DNA from: an uncultured Christensenellaceae bacterium
GTDB lineage: Bacteria; Bacillota; Clostridia; Christensenellales; Borkfalkiaceae
Reading direction: 5' to 3'
DNA: 64,000 nt
NCBI GenBank assembly: GCA_910588615.1
Contig: CAJUOI010000006.1
Location: forward strand, 4,732-68,731
Position numbers and translations under genes: made by a program. The notes under the pieces were generated by a model. That model worked only from the letters and a program-made list of their open reading frames with translations, was not told the DNA's origin and searched no databases. This document shows positions 9,626 through 19,711 of this stretch, piece by piece. The stretch's first letter is position 1; each line of letters begins with the position of its first letter.

Positions 9626-9652
9626 ACAAATTCGTGAATTTAAAAATAGACA

Positions 9653-9666
9653 CAAACAAAAGTTTG
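9653..9666. promoter_or_regulatory. Palindrome at the uvrB start site, possible SOS operator
   Basis: CAAAC-AAAA-GTTTG lies at the expected transcription start of the uvrB promoter. It has the 5-4-5 spacing of the Gram-positive LexA box (CGAAC-N4-GTTCG) but differs at two positions in each half. Control of uvrB by LexA is known in Bacillus; here it is an inference from position and symmetry only. Confidence 0.4.
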
Positions 9667-9671
9667 CATCT

Positions 9672-9700
9672 ATTATATCGCAGCGGTTTGCGGATGTCAA
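9672..9700 (-). promoter_or_regulatory. Promoter of the uvrB operon
   Basis: On the minus strand TTGACA (9695-9700) and TATAAT (9672-9677) are both perfect sigma-A consensus hexamers, with exactly 17 bp between them. The predicted start near 9665 gives a leader of about 40 nt. Confidence 0.9.
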
Positions 9701-9714
9701 TTATTTTAGCGTAA

Positions 9715-10086
9715 TTACGAGAGTAAACTTTTTACGACGATTCCGACGAGCGCGGACAATACGCCGCAGGCAAGCGTAACCAACAGCTTGAACACAAGAC
9801 GACGGCGCAGCAGAGAATCGTTTCTGCGGTAGCACCGCCCCGCCTCCTTCATGTGCACGACGAAAACCCGCTCGCCCTTTCTGTCCGATTCGATGAGTTC
9901 GAAATAGCCGTCGAGTTCGAGCGCGCGCAACGTGCTTTCCACCTGCTCCTCGCCGTAAGAGGCACGCGGAGGAAGAATGGCGATGATTTCGTAGAGCGAA
10001 ACGAGAAAGCGTTCCTTGCCGCCCGAAAGACGAAACACGGCGCCCATGACCGCGTTTTCCCTTTTGTTGAGCCGTTCGTTAAACAT
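9715..10086 (-). CDS. Small winged-helix-like protein with C-terminal membrane anchor
   Basis: 123 residues. The soluble N-terminal part (about 1-85) resembles a winged helix: a basic first helix, LVSLYEIIAILPP, then EEQVESTLRALELDGYFELIESDRKG, which has the recognition-helix and wing pattern of small HTH proteins, although no family is recognised. A single hydrophobic segment (LVFKLLVTLACGVLSALVGIV) ends the protein. GAGGG precedes the ATG. It follows a paralogous gene by 7 bp; the two share length, layout and an N-terminal helix of the form (R/K)-L-N-K-(R/L). A membrane-tethered sensor or DNA-binding role is a guess. Confidence 0.6.
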   Translation of the reverse strand: MFNERLNKRENAVMGAVFRLSGGKERFLVSLYEIIAILPPRASYGEEQVESTLRALELDGYFELIESDRKGERVFVVHMKEAGRCYRRNDSLLRRRLVFKLLVTLACGVLSALVGIVVKSLLS

Positions 10087-10093
10087 AAAACCC

Positions 10094-10456
10094 TCAAAAC
10101 GCGAGGGAAATCAGAAAGGCGCAAAAGCTTCCGACGAGCGCGCCGACAAACGCGCCCAACAGCGAGTACAGCGCGACGGTGCGCCGTTTCGCCGCTTCGG
10201 TTTTGCGCTCGCCCTTTAAGCGTTCGGAATACAGACGCCCTTCGGGAAGAGGACGCACGCACCAGACGCCGTCGTCCGCGTACTGCATTTCGAGATACCC
10301 CCTGTCGCAAAGATAACCGAGGATCCCCTTGACGCCGTCCTTGTCGATCCCCGCACGCTCGTCGCACAAATCCTCCTCGTCGACGATGCAGAAGCTTCCG
10401 CTGCGGCAAAGCAGGTTAAGTTTATTTAACAGCCGTTCCGTACGTTTGTCGAGCAT
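10094..10456 (-). CDS. Small winged-helix-like protein with C-terminal membrane anchor (paralogue)
   Basis: 120 residues, first gene of a tandem pair. The N-terminal part contains a helix-rich, HTH-like unit (RLLNKLNLLCRSGSFCIVDEEDLC, then GVKGILGYLCDRGYLEMQYADDGVWCV with a likely wing). The C-terminus has a basic stretch (LKGERKTEAAKRR) followed by one hydrophobic helix (LLGAFVGALVGSFCAFLISLAF), so the soluble domain should face the cytoplasm. The start has GGCGGGGG just upstream, and a TTCCCCCC tract further up could pair with it and hide the ribosome site. No family is recognised. Confidence 0.6.
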   Translation of the reverse strand: MLDKRTERLLNKLNLLCRSGSFCIVDEEDLCDERAGIDKDGVKGILGYLCDRGYLEMQYADDGVWCVRPLPEGRLYSERLKGERKTEAAKRRTVALYSLLGAFVGALVGSFCAFLISLAF

Positions 10457-10563
10457 ATTTCCCCCGCCTCTATTATGCGCGTTCGGGGGGAATTTTAACC
10501 GTGCGTTATTTGCTTTTGTAAAAAGAAAAACGACAGACCGAGCACTCGGCTGCCCACCATAGT

Positions 10564-10695
10564 AAAAAAACGGCTCCGCCGCAGTCGGTAGCGGGGGTCA
10601 TGATCGTACCCCCCCCCGATCCGCAAAGCAATGCGGACGGCTTTCCCCAAGACGGGGGAAACGCCAAGGCGTCTTTTGGCTCCGTCCCCCTCCGT
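10564..10695 (-). terminator. Hairpin-rich intergenic stretch downstream of the CvpA-like gene
   Basis: Read on the minus strand after the CvpA-like stop, the stretch holds several inverted repeats: GACGCC/GGCGT, TTCCCCC/GGGGGAA, TCCGCA/TGCGGA and GGGGGT/ACCCCC (10595-10617). It ends with CGGC-GGA-GCCG followed by seven T (10564-10582), which looks like the transcription terminator. The repeated small stems are unusual for a simple terminator, but nothing codes here. Confidence 0.5.
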
Positions 10696-11766
10696 TTAAG
10701 CCAACAGCAACAATAGCGGATTGCACTCGTAGATCACGCCGCGGAAAAAGGACGACGTAAGAATTTCCCTGATCTGCACGCCGATTTTTGCAAACGTCTC
10801 CCCGTACTCGCCCAGCGCGCTCGCGCCCGTTTCGAGATAGGAAATCCCTACTCCGACGCCCATGGAGACCACAACCGTAACCGCAAAGAACAGCACCGAC
10901 GACACGCACCCGTCGATCGCGTTGAACACGGGACTGCGGGTCAGTCCCTTTACAATCAGGTTTCCGACGACGGTGAGGAGAATAATGACGATAAAGAACA
11001 CAAGGAAACAAATTGCCGAAGTTATGAGATAACCGATCAAATCGGCGATGATCCTGTTTAATTTAATGGCGGCGCCGATTTTGACGGCGATTCCCGAAAG
11101 GAAGGACCAACGAATGGTGAGATACACCGCCCCGAACGCCGCCACTGCCGTAAGCGCGAATGCCAGCGTAACCCATATCCCCTTGATCATGCCCAGACGG
11201 TACCCGCCCTTGATAACGAGCACGAGGAAGGAAACGTAGAATAGATCGTAGGCGAAAATTTTTAAGAACTTCGTCCACAGCGCGCTTTCGTACACGACGG
11301 GCAGCACCTTTTCCGCGCCCGCCGCCCAGACGACGGAAAGCACCACGCCCGATAAAATAACGGCAAGCAGCAGCCAGTCGAAGAGCGCGACGATGCCGCC
11401 GAACAGTCTGTCGAACGCGAGCGCCGCCGCTTTGGGCTTGTCGGTACGGGCGTCCTCGCGTTTTCGGATCGCCCTGCGGATCAGCGCGCCCAGCCCGAGC
11501 ACGCATACGGTAATTGCAAAAAATCCGCCCACCGTGATCGAGAAACGCAACGAGGACCCCATTGCTGCGGGTACAAACCTCAACAGCATTGTCAAGCCGA
11601 AGATAACGGGAATTTGCAAGCCCGCCCAACTCATACGGGACAGCCGACGGATGACGCCGTAGATAAACGCTCCGACCGCAACGACGCACGCGAGAACGAT
11701 CGCAACGATAAAAAGAGTGCTCGTTGCGCAGATGCTCGCTGTGAAATTTGCAGTCGGAATTTTCAT
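10696..11766 (-). CDS. CvpA-like polytopic membrane protein
   Basis: 356 residues, with eight or more hydrophobic segments from residue 15 to about 315. Two stretches resemble the CvpA signature (a Gly-x-x-x-Gly segment followed by a long hydrophobic pair): YRLGMIKGIWVTLAFALTAV near residue 196 and the NRIIADLIGYLITSA...GLTRSPVFNAIDGCVSSVLFF block (about 240-300), where the Pro-x-x-N-x-x-D loop is characteristic. CvpA proteins (about 160-200 residues) affect colicin V export, envelope stress or biofilm in other bacteria. This one is about twice that length, so it may be a duplicated or extended form. It starts 1 bp after the glnS stop. Confidence 0.65.
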   Translation of the reverse strand: MKIPTANFTASICATSTLFIVAIVLACVVAVGAFIYGVIRRLSRMSWAGLQIPVIFGLTMLLRFVPAAMGSSLRFSITVGGFFAITVCVLGLGALIRRAIRKREDARTDKPKAAALAFDRLFGGIVALFDWLLLAVILSGVVLSVVWAAGAEKVLPVVYESALWTKFLKIFAYDLFYVSFLVLVIKGGYRLGMIKGIWVTLAFALTAVAAFGAVYLTIRWSFLSGIAVKIGAAIKLNRIIADLIGYLITSAICFLVFFIVIILLTVVGNLIVKGLTRSPVFNAIDGCVSSVLFFAVTVVVSMGVGVGISYLETGASALGEYGETFAKIGVQIREILTSSFFRGVIYECNPLLLLLA

Positions 11767-11767
11767 A

Positions 11768-13393
<1,626 letters not shown>

Positions 13394-13570
13394 TTTTCGT
13401 CCTCCGCGGATTGCGCCCGCCGTAAAATTCCTCTTTATTATAGCACGCTTTTTTTAAAAAAGATACCGTTTACAAGGTTTTTTTTCGATGTCGTCTCCTT
13501 TCCGCAACGATCCTTTGAAAATATTTCGGCGTAACCACGGATTATTTATCGGGCGTAACCGACTGAACGC

Positions 13571-13599
13571 TTGACGAACCCGATAAAAAAGAATAAAAT
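13571..13599 (+). promoter_or_regulatory. Promoter of glyS
   Basis: TTGACG (13571-13576) and TAAAAT (13594-13599) with 17 bp between them, about 28 bp before the glyS ATG. The leader carries GGGAG as ribosome site and is too short for a T-box riboswitch. Confidence 0.75.
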
Positions 13600-13626
13600 A
13601 TCGGTAATACTTATGGGAGTCAGAAA

Positions 13627-15003
13627 ATGGAAAAAAGAGCGGTAACAATGGAAAAGCTCGTCGCGCTTTGCAAGGCGCGGGGCATTATCTTCCCAGGCAG
13701 CGAAATTTACGGCGGCATGGGCAATACGTGGGACTACGGCCCCGTGGGCGTGGAAATTAAAAACAATATCAAACGCGCCTGGTGGAAGCGCTTCGTGCAG
13801 GAAAGCGACAACTCCTTCGGCGTGGACGCGGCGATCCTGATGAACTCGCGCGTGTGGGAGGCGAGCGGACACACCACGTCCTTCTCCGACCCCAAAATGG
13901 ACTGCAAGCAGTGCAAAACACGCCACCGCGCCGACAACCTCATCGAGGCGCACTCTAAGGGCGCAGTCAACCCCGACGTGATGTCCAACGAGGATATGGA
14001 AGCGTATATTCGGGAGCACAAGGTGCACTGCCCCAACTGCGGCGGGTTCGACTGGACGCCGATCCGCACTTTCAACCTGATGTTCGAAACCTCGCGCGGC
14101 GTTACCGACGAGAGCCAGAATAAAATATATTTGCGTCCCGAAACGGCACAGGGCGAATTCGTCAACTTTTTAAACGTACAGCGCACGACGCGCGCCAAGG
14201 TGCCCTTCGGCATTGCGCAGATCGGCAAGGCGTTCCGCAACGAAATCACCCCCGGCAACTTTATTTTCCGCACCATCGAGTTCGAGCAAATGGAACACCA
14301 ATGGTTCTGCAAGGATGGCACGGACGCGGAATTTTACGCGCAGTTTAAGGAAAAAGCGTTCACCTTCCTTGTGGATTTGGGCTTCAAGAAAGAACATTTG
14401 CGTTTTCACGACCACGACAAGCTTGCGCACTACGCCAAGGCGGCGTGCGATATTCAGTACCTCTATCCCATGGGCTGGCAGGAGCTGAACGGCATTCACA
14501 ACCGCACCGATTACGACTTGTCCCGCCATCAGGAATATTCGGGCAAGACGATGACTTATATCGATCCCGTGAACGGCGAACGGTTTATCCCCTACGTTAT
14601 CGAGTATTCCATCGGCGCGGACAGACTGATGCTCGCCGTGCTTTCGGAGGCGTACGACGAGGAGCCGCTCGAGGGCGGCGATGTAAGAAACGTGCTGCGC
14701 TTCCACCCCGCGATCGCCGCGTACAAGGCTGCGGTGCTTCCCCTGCAAAAGAACCTCTCCCCGCAGGCGAAAGAGTTGCTTGCAACGCTGAAAAAATACT
14801 TTTCGGTTACCTACGACGAAGCGGGTTCGATCGGAAAACGTTACCGCCGTCAGGACGAAATCGGCACCCCCTTCTGCATTACCGCAGACTTCGACACGGT
14901 GGAAAACGGTACGTTCACGGTGCGCGACCGCGACACCATGTCGCAGATCCGCCTCGACGCGAACGGCATTATCGCCTTCCTTACCGAAAAAACGGCGTTT
15001 TAA
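13627..15003 (+). CDS. glyS: Glycyl-tRNA synthetase, single-chain (alpha2) type
   Basis: 458 residues, one-chain class II GlyRS (also called glyQS), not the alpha2beta2 GlyQ/GlyS form. Visible are the N-terminal GIIFPGSEIYGGMGNTWDYG, the zinc-ligand pairs CKQCKTRH and CPNCGG, the motif 2 region (IAQIGKAFRNEITPGNFIFR) and the motif 3 arginine segment (EYSIGADRLMLAVLSEAY). The C-terminal anticodon domain begins near residue 360. GGGAGTCAGAAA precedes the ATG; a second ATG at codon 8 (MEKLVALCK) is an alternative start. It stands alone on the plus strand between minus-strand genes and has its own promoter and terminator. Confidence 0.95.
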   Translation: MEKRAVTMEKLVALCKARGIIFPGSEIYGGMGNTWDYGPVGVEIKNNIKRAWWKRFVQESDNSFGVDAAILMNSRVWEASGHTTSFSDPKMDCKQCKTRHRADNLIEAHSKGAVNPDVMSNEDMEAYIREHKVHCPNCGGFDWTPIRTFNLMFETSRGVTDESQNKIYLRPETAQGEFVNFLNVQRTTRAKVPFGIAQIGKAFRNEITPGNFIFRTIEFEQMEHQWFCKDGTDAEFYAQFKEKAFTFLVDLGFKKEHLRFHDHDKLAHYAKAACDIQYLYPMGWQELNGIHNRTDYDLSRHQEYSGKTMTYIDPVNGERFIPYVIEYSIGADRLMLAVLSEAYDEEPLEGGDVRNVLRFHPAIAAYKAAVLPLQKNLSPQAKELLATLKKYFSVTYDEAGSIGKRYRRQDEIGTPFCITADFDTVENGTFTVRDRDTMSQIRLDANGIIAFLTEKTAF

Positions 15004-15053
15004 AAAACAGCTCCAACCCGCCGTTTTATGCGATACAACCGAACGAAAAAACA

Positions 15054-15080
15054 AAACCGCCCGAAGGCGGTTTTTTCGTT
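15054..15080. terminator. glyS terminator
   Basis: AAAACCGCC-CGAA-GGCGGTTTTTT hairpin, with A runs before and T runs after it. It lies between the converging glyS and GH31 genes and can serve both. Confidence 0.85.
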
Positions 15081-15091
15081 GTTTCAAACGG

Positions 15092-17617
15092 TCAAAGATA
15101 AAATTTAATTTCGTAAGTCCCGCTGCAATCGCAGTCGCATTTTACCAGCACGCAATCGCAGTCGGGCGACGCGCCCGTCGAGAACGGGTAAGCGTCTGGG
15201 TTTCGCTTCAAAATTTCAAAGCCGGCTTCTTTGCCGTTTACTGTAACCCTGGTTATGTTTTCGCCGCAGGAAAGATGATATTTCAGCGCGATCTTGCGCG
15301 AAGCAAAGCACTTTTCTCCCGCAAACTTCCCTTGCGAAGCGTCGAGCTTCACGATATACGCGTTGCATTCCTTGCAGTACTCCGCCCCGAACGCGCTCTT
15401 GCGAAATTCGCCCTTCTTGTACGCCGTCGTTTCGGTGTCGTCCTCGTACAGATATCCGCAGTCCGTCGCCTCCTTGCAAGGGTAAAAGTCGTACACGAGC
15501 TCGTTCCACTGCTGTTCCTTGGTGTTCTTCGCCTCGCGCGCAATGGGAAGCAGCGCGCCCGAGCGCACGAACAGCGGCATTTCGCGCAGGGCGTACGTGC
15601 GTTGAATCGCTCTGCCCCCCTCGTATACCTTGCCGTCGAACACGTCCAGCCATTTGCCTTCGGGCAGATACACTTCCTTCTCTTCGCCCTTTTCCGTTTG
15701 CGCCTTTGCGTAGCGGAGCGTGCATTCCGCCTCGCCGCCTGCCTGAAAGTAATCCACTCGCAACTCGTGCTCGCCTGCGGAGTACGTGCCGAGCAAATGA
15801 TTAACGGTTCCGTGCGTGGCTTCGTCCTGCAACACCTTTTTTCCGTCCACCCAAGCCGTTGCGCCGTCGTCCGTGCACAGAATGAGCTCCGCGCTTTCGT
15901 CCAGCTTGATTTTAGCGGTAAAGCGCGCGGAAAAGTCGTACACGGGCACTCCTTTCTCGGGGGCGACGTTGTCGCAAAACAGATTCAGCCTATCGTATTT
16001 CGCCGTTGCAAGCGGCGCACCCTTCCACGCTCTGCCGTCAAAATAGGTCGCCTCGACGGGCGCGACGAAGCGCTCCTTCTCCAAAATTTCGGGCATCGTT
16101 CCCGCAACGGGCGCAACGAGAATATTATTCCCGAGCATGTATTCGTCCGTGCATTTCAGCGCGCGTTCGTCGTTCGGGTATTCGTAACCGAGCGACTTGA
16201 AAATCGGCTCGCCCGTGAGATAATTTTCGTAAGCGTTCTTGTAAATCACGGGAAGCAAGCGGTAACGCATAAGATTGTATTGCTTAACGATTTCAAACGT
16301 TTCCTCGTCGTACGTCCACGGCTCGCGCGAACGCTTAACCGTATTCGTGCAATGCGGGCGGAACACGGGAGAGAACACGCCGAATTGCATCCAGCGGATA
16401 AACGTTTTCTTGTCGGGGTTGCCCGTGTGCCCGCCGCAGTCGGCGTTGATATACGCGATGCCGCTGTTTCCGCCGCGGATAAGGCTTTCCACCTCCTGCG
16501 CAATGGCGTAGTTTTCACTGCCGATATCTCCCGTCCACTGAATGGAGAAGCGGTGGCTCGCGCTCGATTCGATACTCTTGTACGCGCCGTTCAGCACGTT
16601 GTCCACATTGCCCATAATCACGGGACGGCGGTAAACCTCGCGGCTTCCCGCCTGTTTTTGCCAATGATGACGGGTTATATCCTCGAACAGATACAGCCCG
16701 AACGTTTCGGGATTGATATTCTCCGTCGGGCTTTTCAGCTTGGTATGCCAGTTTCTGTCGTACCACCAAATATCCAGCCCCATGTCCAAAATGGATGTCA
16801 GCTTCTCCTCGCGGTACTTCACCTCTTCGGGCGCAAGCAGATTCTTGGCTCCCTCCACGGGTTCGGGGTGATCGTTAAAGGTGATCTCCACACCGTGCCC
16901 GTGCGCGAAACGCAAAAATCTCGCCATATCGGGAAACAGCTTCAAATCCACGTCGTAGCCGATGCCCCTGTCGCTCGCCGCGCGCCAGTCGGTGTCGATC
17001 ACCATGTTGTCGAGCGGCACGCCCCGCTTTTCGTAATCGAGAATCAGCTGCATCGCGCTGTTTTCGTCATAGACGAAATATTTGGAATTCCAGCTGCCGA
17101 GCGTAGAAAGGCGCACGAGCTCGCTCCTGCCCGTAAGCTCTACGTAAAGGCGGCGCAGCTTTTTGAAATCGCCCCCGCACAGAAACAGATACACGTCCTC
17201 GGCGTTCTCTTCGATAAAGTACCCGCTGTCGGGAACATTTCCGCGGTAGGAATATCCCCCCTCGGGCAGGACGATACGGGGCGTATCGGCGAGGGCGAAC
17301 GCGTCGGGCGTTACGTCGAGCGCGGGCAGCTCCCCGCTGTTCTTTAACGGTGCGTATTCGTATACCGTTTTACCTTTTTTGGCAAGCGTTACACCCGTTA
17401 AGCTCTCCGCGCCCTCCGGCACGGCAAGGGTATATTCGCCGATCGCGACGGTATTTCCCCGCGCCTCGGCGCTCACCTCCCTGTCGCGGAAGGAAATCTT
17501 ATTCGGGATGAAAAAGGTGTTTGCATCGGAGAATCTTCCGTGATTCCCGCGCTCGATGCGCACGAGGTCGTTACACAGTACCTGTACGCGTACATTTCCG
17601 AAAATAAATTGTTTCAT
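15092..17617 (-). CDS. Glycoside hydrolase family 31 with an inserted PA14-like domain
   Basis: 841 residues without a signal peptide, so probably cytoplasmic. An N-terminal beta domain (1-170) precedes the GH31 barrel (about 180-500). The nucleophile region reads LDIWWYDRNW, with Asp287 at the catalytic place where most GH31 enzymes have WxDMNE. The acid/base motif is WTGDI (Asp364). GH31 landmarks HCGGHTGN-like (NADCGGHTGN) and MRYRLLPVIY are present. Residues about 555-637 (KIKLDESAELILCTDDGATAW ... HELRVDYFQ) look like a PA14-type beta sandwich inserted before the distal beta domains. Activity is probably alpha-glycosidase; substrate unknown. AAGGGAG precedes the ATG, 19 bp after the DUF4965 gene. 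Confidence 0.85.
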   Translation of the reverse strand: MKQFIFGNVRVQVLCNDLVRIERGNHGRFSDANTFFIPNKISFRDREVSAEARGNTVAIGEYTLAVPEGAESLTGVTLAKKGKTVYEYAPLKNSGELPALDVTPDAFALADTPRIVLPEGGYSYRGNVPDSGYFIEENAEDVYLFLCGGDFKKLRRLYVELTGRSELVRLSTLGSWNSKYFVYDENSAMQLILDYEKRGVPLDNMVIDTDWRAASDRGIGYDVDLKLFPDMARFLRFAHGHGVEITFNDHPEPVEGAKNLLAPEEVKYREEKLTSILDMGLDIWWYDRNWHTKLKSPTENINPETFGLYLFEDITRHHWQKQAGSREVYRRPVIMGNVDNVLNGAYKSIESSASHRFSIQWTGDIGSENYAIAQEVESLIRGGNSGIAYINADCGGHTGNPDKKTFIRWMQFGVFSPVFRPHCTNTVKRSREPWTYDEETFEIVKQYNLMRYRLLPVIYKNAYENYLTGEPIFKSLGYEYPNDERALKCTDEYMLGNNILVAPVAGTMPEILEKERFVAPVEATYFDGRAWKGAPLATAKYDRLNLFCDNVAPEKGVPVYDFSARFTAKIKLDESAELILCTDDGATAWVDGKKVLQDEATHGTVNHLLGTYSAGEHELRVDYFQAGGEAECTLRYAKAQTEKGEEKEVYLPEGKWLDVFDGKVYEGGRAIQRTYALREMPLFVRSGALLPIAREAKNTKEQQWNELVYDFYPCKEATDCGYLYEDDTETTAYKKGEFRKSAFGAEYCKECNAYIVKLDASQGKFAGEKCFASRKIALKYHLSCGENITRVTVNGKEAGFEILKRNPDAYPFSTGASPDCDCVLVKCDCDCSGTYEIKFYL

Positions 17618-17636
17618 AATATCGCTCCCTTAAAAA

Positions 17637-19616
17637 TCATAATAACAGAATAAAGCATCCGCCCTGCACCGAGCGCGCGCGGAAGTGTAAATATTTTCCG
17701 CTGACCGTATCGAACCAATCGCCGAACGGCACGCGGTCAGGCGAATTTTTCAGGAAATAATCGAGCGCGGATATGATTTTTTTACGCTTTTCGCTATCGT
17801 CCGTCAGACTTGCCGCCCAGACAAGCCAATCGCTCTTGGTATACGTTTCGCGGTTGTCGAGCGGCGTGCCGAAGGCGTTCTGCCGTTCGAGATAACAATC
17901 GACCTCGCTTTCGAGCAAATTTCGGGGAAACAACCCCAACTTGAAAATTTTATCGAACGCCAGATTGTACTTTAACGAGAAGGTGTCCGCATCCGAATCC
18001 CACGTGATGGGCGTATGTACGAACCGCTTGCCGAATGCGGTGATTTCTCCCGCAAACAGCTCTGCCGTCTTGCGGAATTTCTGCCCGTCGATCCCGCAAG
18101 CCGTCAACAGCTCCGCGTACGCGGCAATGCCCACCGTCGCCTTGATCGCAAGGTTCAAATTGTTTTTCAGGTGTCCTGCGAAGTCGTCGGTGCAAAGCTG
18201 GTTGTCGGGCTTTAAACCGAACTTTACAAGGTACTCCACCCACTTCTTGGCAAGCGCAAGATGCTCGCGGAAAAAGGACAGGTCGCCGTCGCGGCGGTAG
18301 CAAGCAAGGAACATGACGAGCATATTCGCGCACTCCTCCACGGGCATCTGATCGTTGAAATCGTATGCTTCGAAACTTTCGGGCAGCGCGTAGAAAGGAA
18401 AATGCGTCTGGCGGAAGCCTTCTTTATTCAGATTGACATTCCCTTTCTTTAACCCGTACACCTGTCCGCAGCAGGCAGGATAGGTGCCCGCGTCGTGCGG
18501 GGCGAAGTCGTACGTCCAGATCGGCATATCCGCAAATTTGAGAACGGGGCGCATCATGCCCTTGACGAGCTCGGGATTGTACAAAAGGTAGAGGGGCATG
18601 GACGGATAGCTTACGTCCACCGTGGCGATACAGCCGTTGGAGCAGTTCTCCTTCGATAAGAAAAGGAGTTTACCGTCCCCGTCCTTTGCGAGCTTGTGCG
18701 CCGCAACGCTCTGGCGGAGAGAGGCATACAGCACGTTCACGTACTCCTTGCCGTATTTCTCCGCCCGAACGACGAGTTCCTTGTCGTACGCCTGCAGCTT
18801 TTTGTTGATTTCTTCCCTCTGCGCGTGAGTTTCGGAAAGCGCGTCGAAAATCGTTTTGCCGTCGAAATAGTAGCCCTTCAAATAGGTGCCGAAATAGTCG
18901 ATCGCAACCGTTTCGTCGAAGCCGAGCATCACCGCGCCCTTCTTTTGCGTATTCAGCGAGGCAAGGTATTTCTCTTCGCCCGCGCCCGCAAATTCCGTGA
19001 ATCCACCCGCAAGATACGCCGCCACCTCTTTCTCGTCGGATAGCTGTGCCCGCTCGCCCGAAAGGTACCAGTACCCCCAATCGGCGCCGATCGCGTCGTC
19101 GTTATTGGAGAGCGGCAGTTGGCGCGCCAGCCCGAAAAACGCCGTTTCAAAGCCCTTTAAACCGACCTTTCCGCCGCGTACGCGTTTATCCTCGTTGACC
19201 GCGTTATATGCAACGCTGCGGTTGATAAAGAGCGAAATTTCCGCGTCGTCCGCGCCCGAAATTTCATACTCCATATAGCAAACGGGGCGGGAAAGCACCG
19301 TTAAATCGTTCGGGAGCAGGGGCGATACGAAGCGCAGCTTCAACTCGGCATTGCCCGCCCGAAAAGCGTAATCGGTGGAGAACGCGGTTACGGAAAGCGA
19401 AGTTTGTTCCGCTTTTTGCACGCCGCAACTAAAAAAGTCGGCGGCGTTCCCCATAAAACAGTACGTTTTTCCTTCCGTCTTTAAAAAGCCGTACAGTTTT
19501 TTGGTCTCGCCCCACCAACTCGTGAGATTCCCTTCATTCAGTTGTTCCGCATTTGCCCATAGCGAAAAATTCGGATCTTTCACGAAGAGAGGATATGCCG
19601 GTAAAATTCTTTGCAT
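17637..19616 (-). CDS. DUF4965/DUF1793 (glutaminase A-like, six-hairpin) protein
   Basis: About 659 residues from an ATG at 19616 (MQRILPAYPLFVKDPNFSLW); the frame runs to 19667, but its extra N-terminus overlaps the leader. The opening (A-Y-P-L-x-x-x-D-P-x-F-S-x-W) and later blocks (NCSNGCIATVDVSYPSMPLYLL, then the FADMPIWTYDFAPHDAGTYP block and DNQLCTDDFAG) are characteristic of the DUF5127-DUF4965-DUF1793 architecture first described in fungal glutaminase A. Bacterial members have an alpha/alpha-barrel glycosidase-like fold and their substrates are mostly unproven. No signal peptide is visible. Pairing with GH31 in one operon favours carbohydrate degradation over glutamine hydrolysis; this is inference. 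Confidence 0.8.
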   Translation of the reverse strand: MQRILPAYPLFVKDPNFSLWANAEQLNEGNLTSWWGETKKLYGFLKTEGKTYCFMGNAADFFSCGVQKAEQTSLSVTAFSTDYAFRAGNAELKLRFVSPLLPNDLTVLSRPVCYMEYEISGADDAEISLFINRSVAYNAVNEDKRVRGGKVGLKGFETAFFGLARQLPLSNNDDAIGADWGYWYLSGERAQLSDEKEVAAYLAGGFTEFAGAGEEKYLASLNTQKKGAVMLGFDETVAIDYFGTYLKGYYFDGKTIFDALSETHAQREEINKKLQAYDKELVVRAEKYGKEYVNVLYASLRQSVAAHKLAKDGDGKLLFLSKENCSNGCIATVDVSYPSMPLYLLYNPELVKGMMRPVLKFADMPIWTYDFAPHDAGTYPACCGQVYGLKKGNVNLNKEGFRQTHFPFYALPESFEAYDFNDQMPVEECANMLVMFLACYRRDGDLSFFREHLALAKKWVEYLVKFGLKPDNQLCTDDFAGHLKNNLNLAIKATVGIAAYAELLTACGIDGQKFRKTAELFAGEITAFGKRFVHTPITWDSDADTFSLKYNLAFDKIFKLGLFPRNLLESEVDCYLERQNAFGTPLDNRETYTKSDWLVWAASLTDDSEKRKKIISALDYFLKNSPDRVPFGDWFDTVSGKYLHFRARSVQGGCFILLL

Positions 19617-19665
19617 GATTAATATACCAACCTTGAATGATTTGTTTTTTCCCCGTTCTTCTATC

Positions 19666-19692
19666 AAAAACCCCGTCCGTTACAGAACGGGG
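19666..19692 (-). terminator. Terminator after the ppx-maf-mreB operon
   Basis: On the minus strand the stem CCCCGTTC-type arm pairs with ACGGGG across a short loop (19671-19692) and is followed by TTTTTG. It lies 20 bp beyond the mreB-like stop. Confidence 0.8.
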
Positions 19693-19711
19693 CACATTCT
19701 TTATTCGCAGC

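Noticed and set aside
15275..17347. 690-codon open frame on the plus strand
   Set aside because: Antisense shadow of the GH31 gene; composition is Arg/His/Val-rich and shows no domain, while the minus-strand frame has full GH31 motifs.
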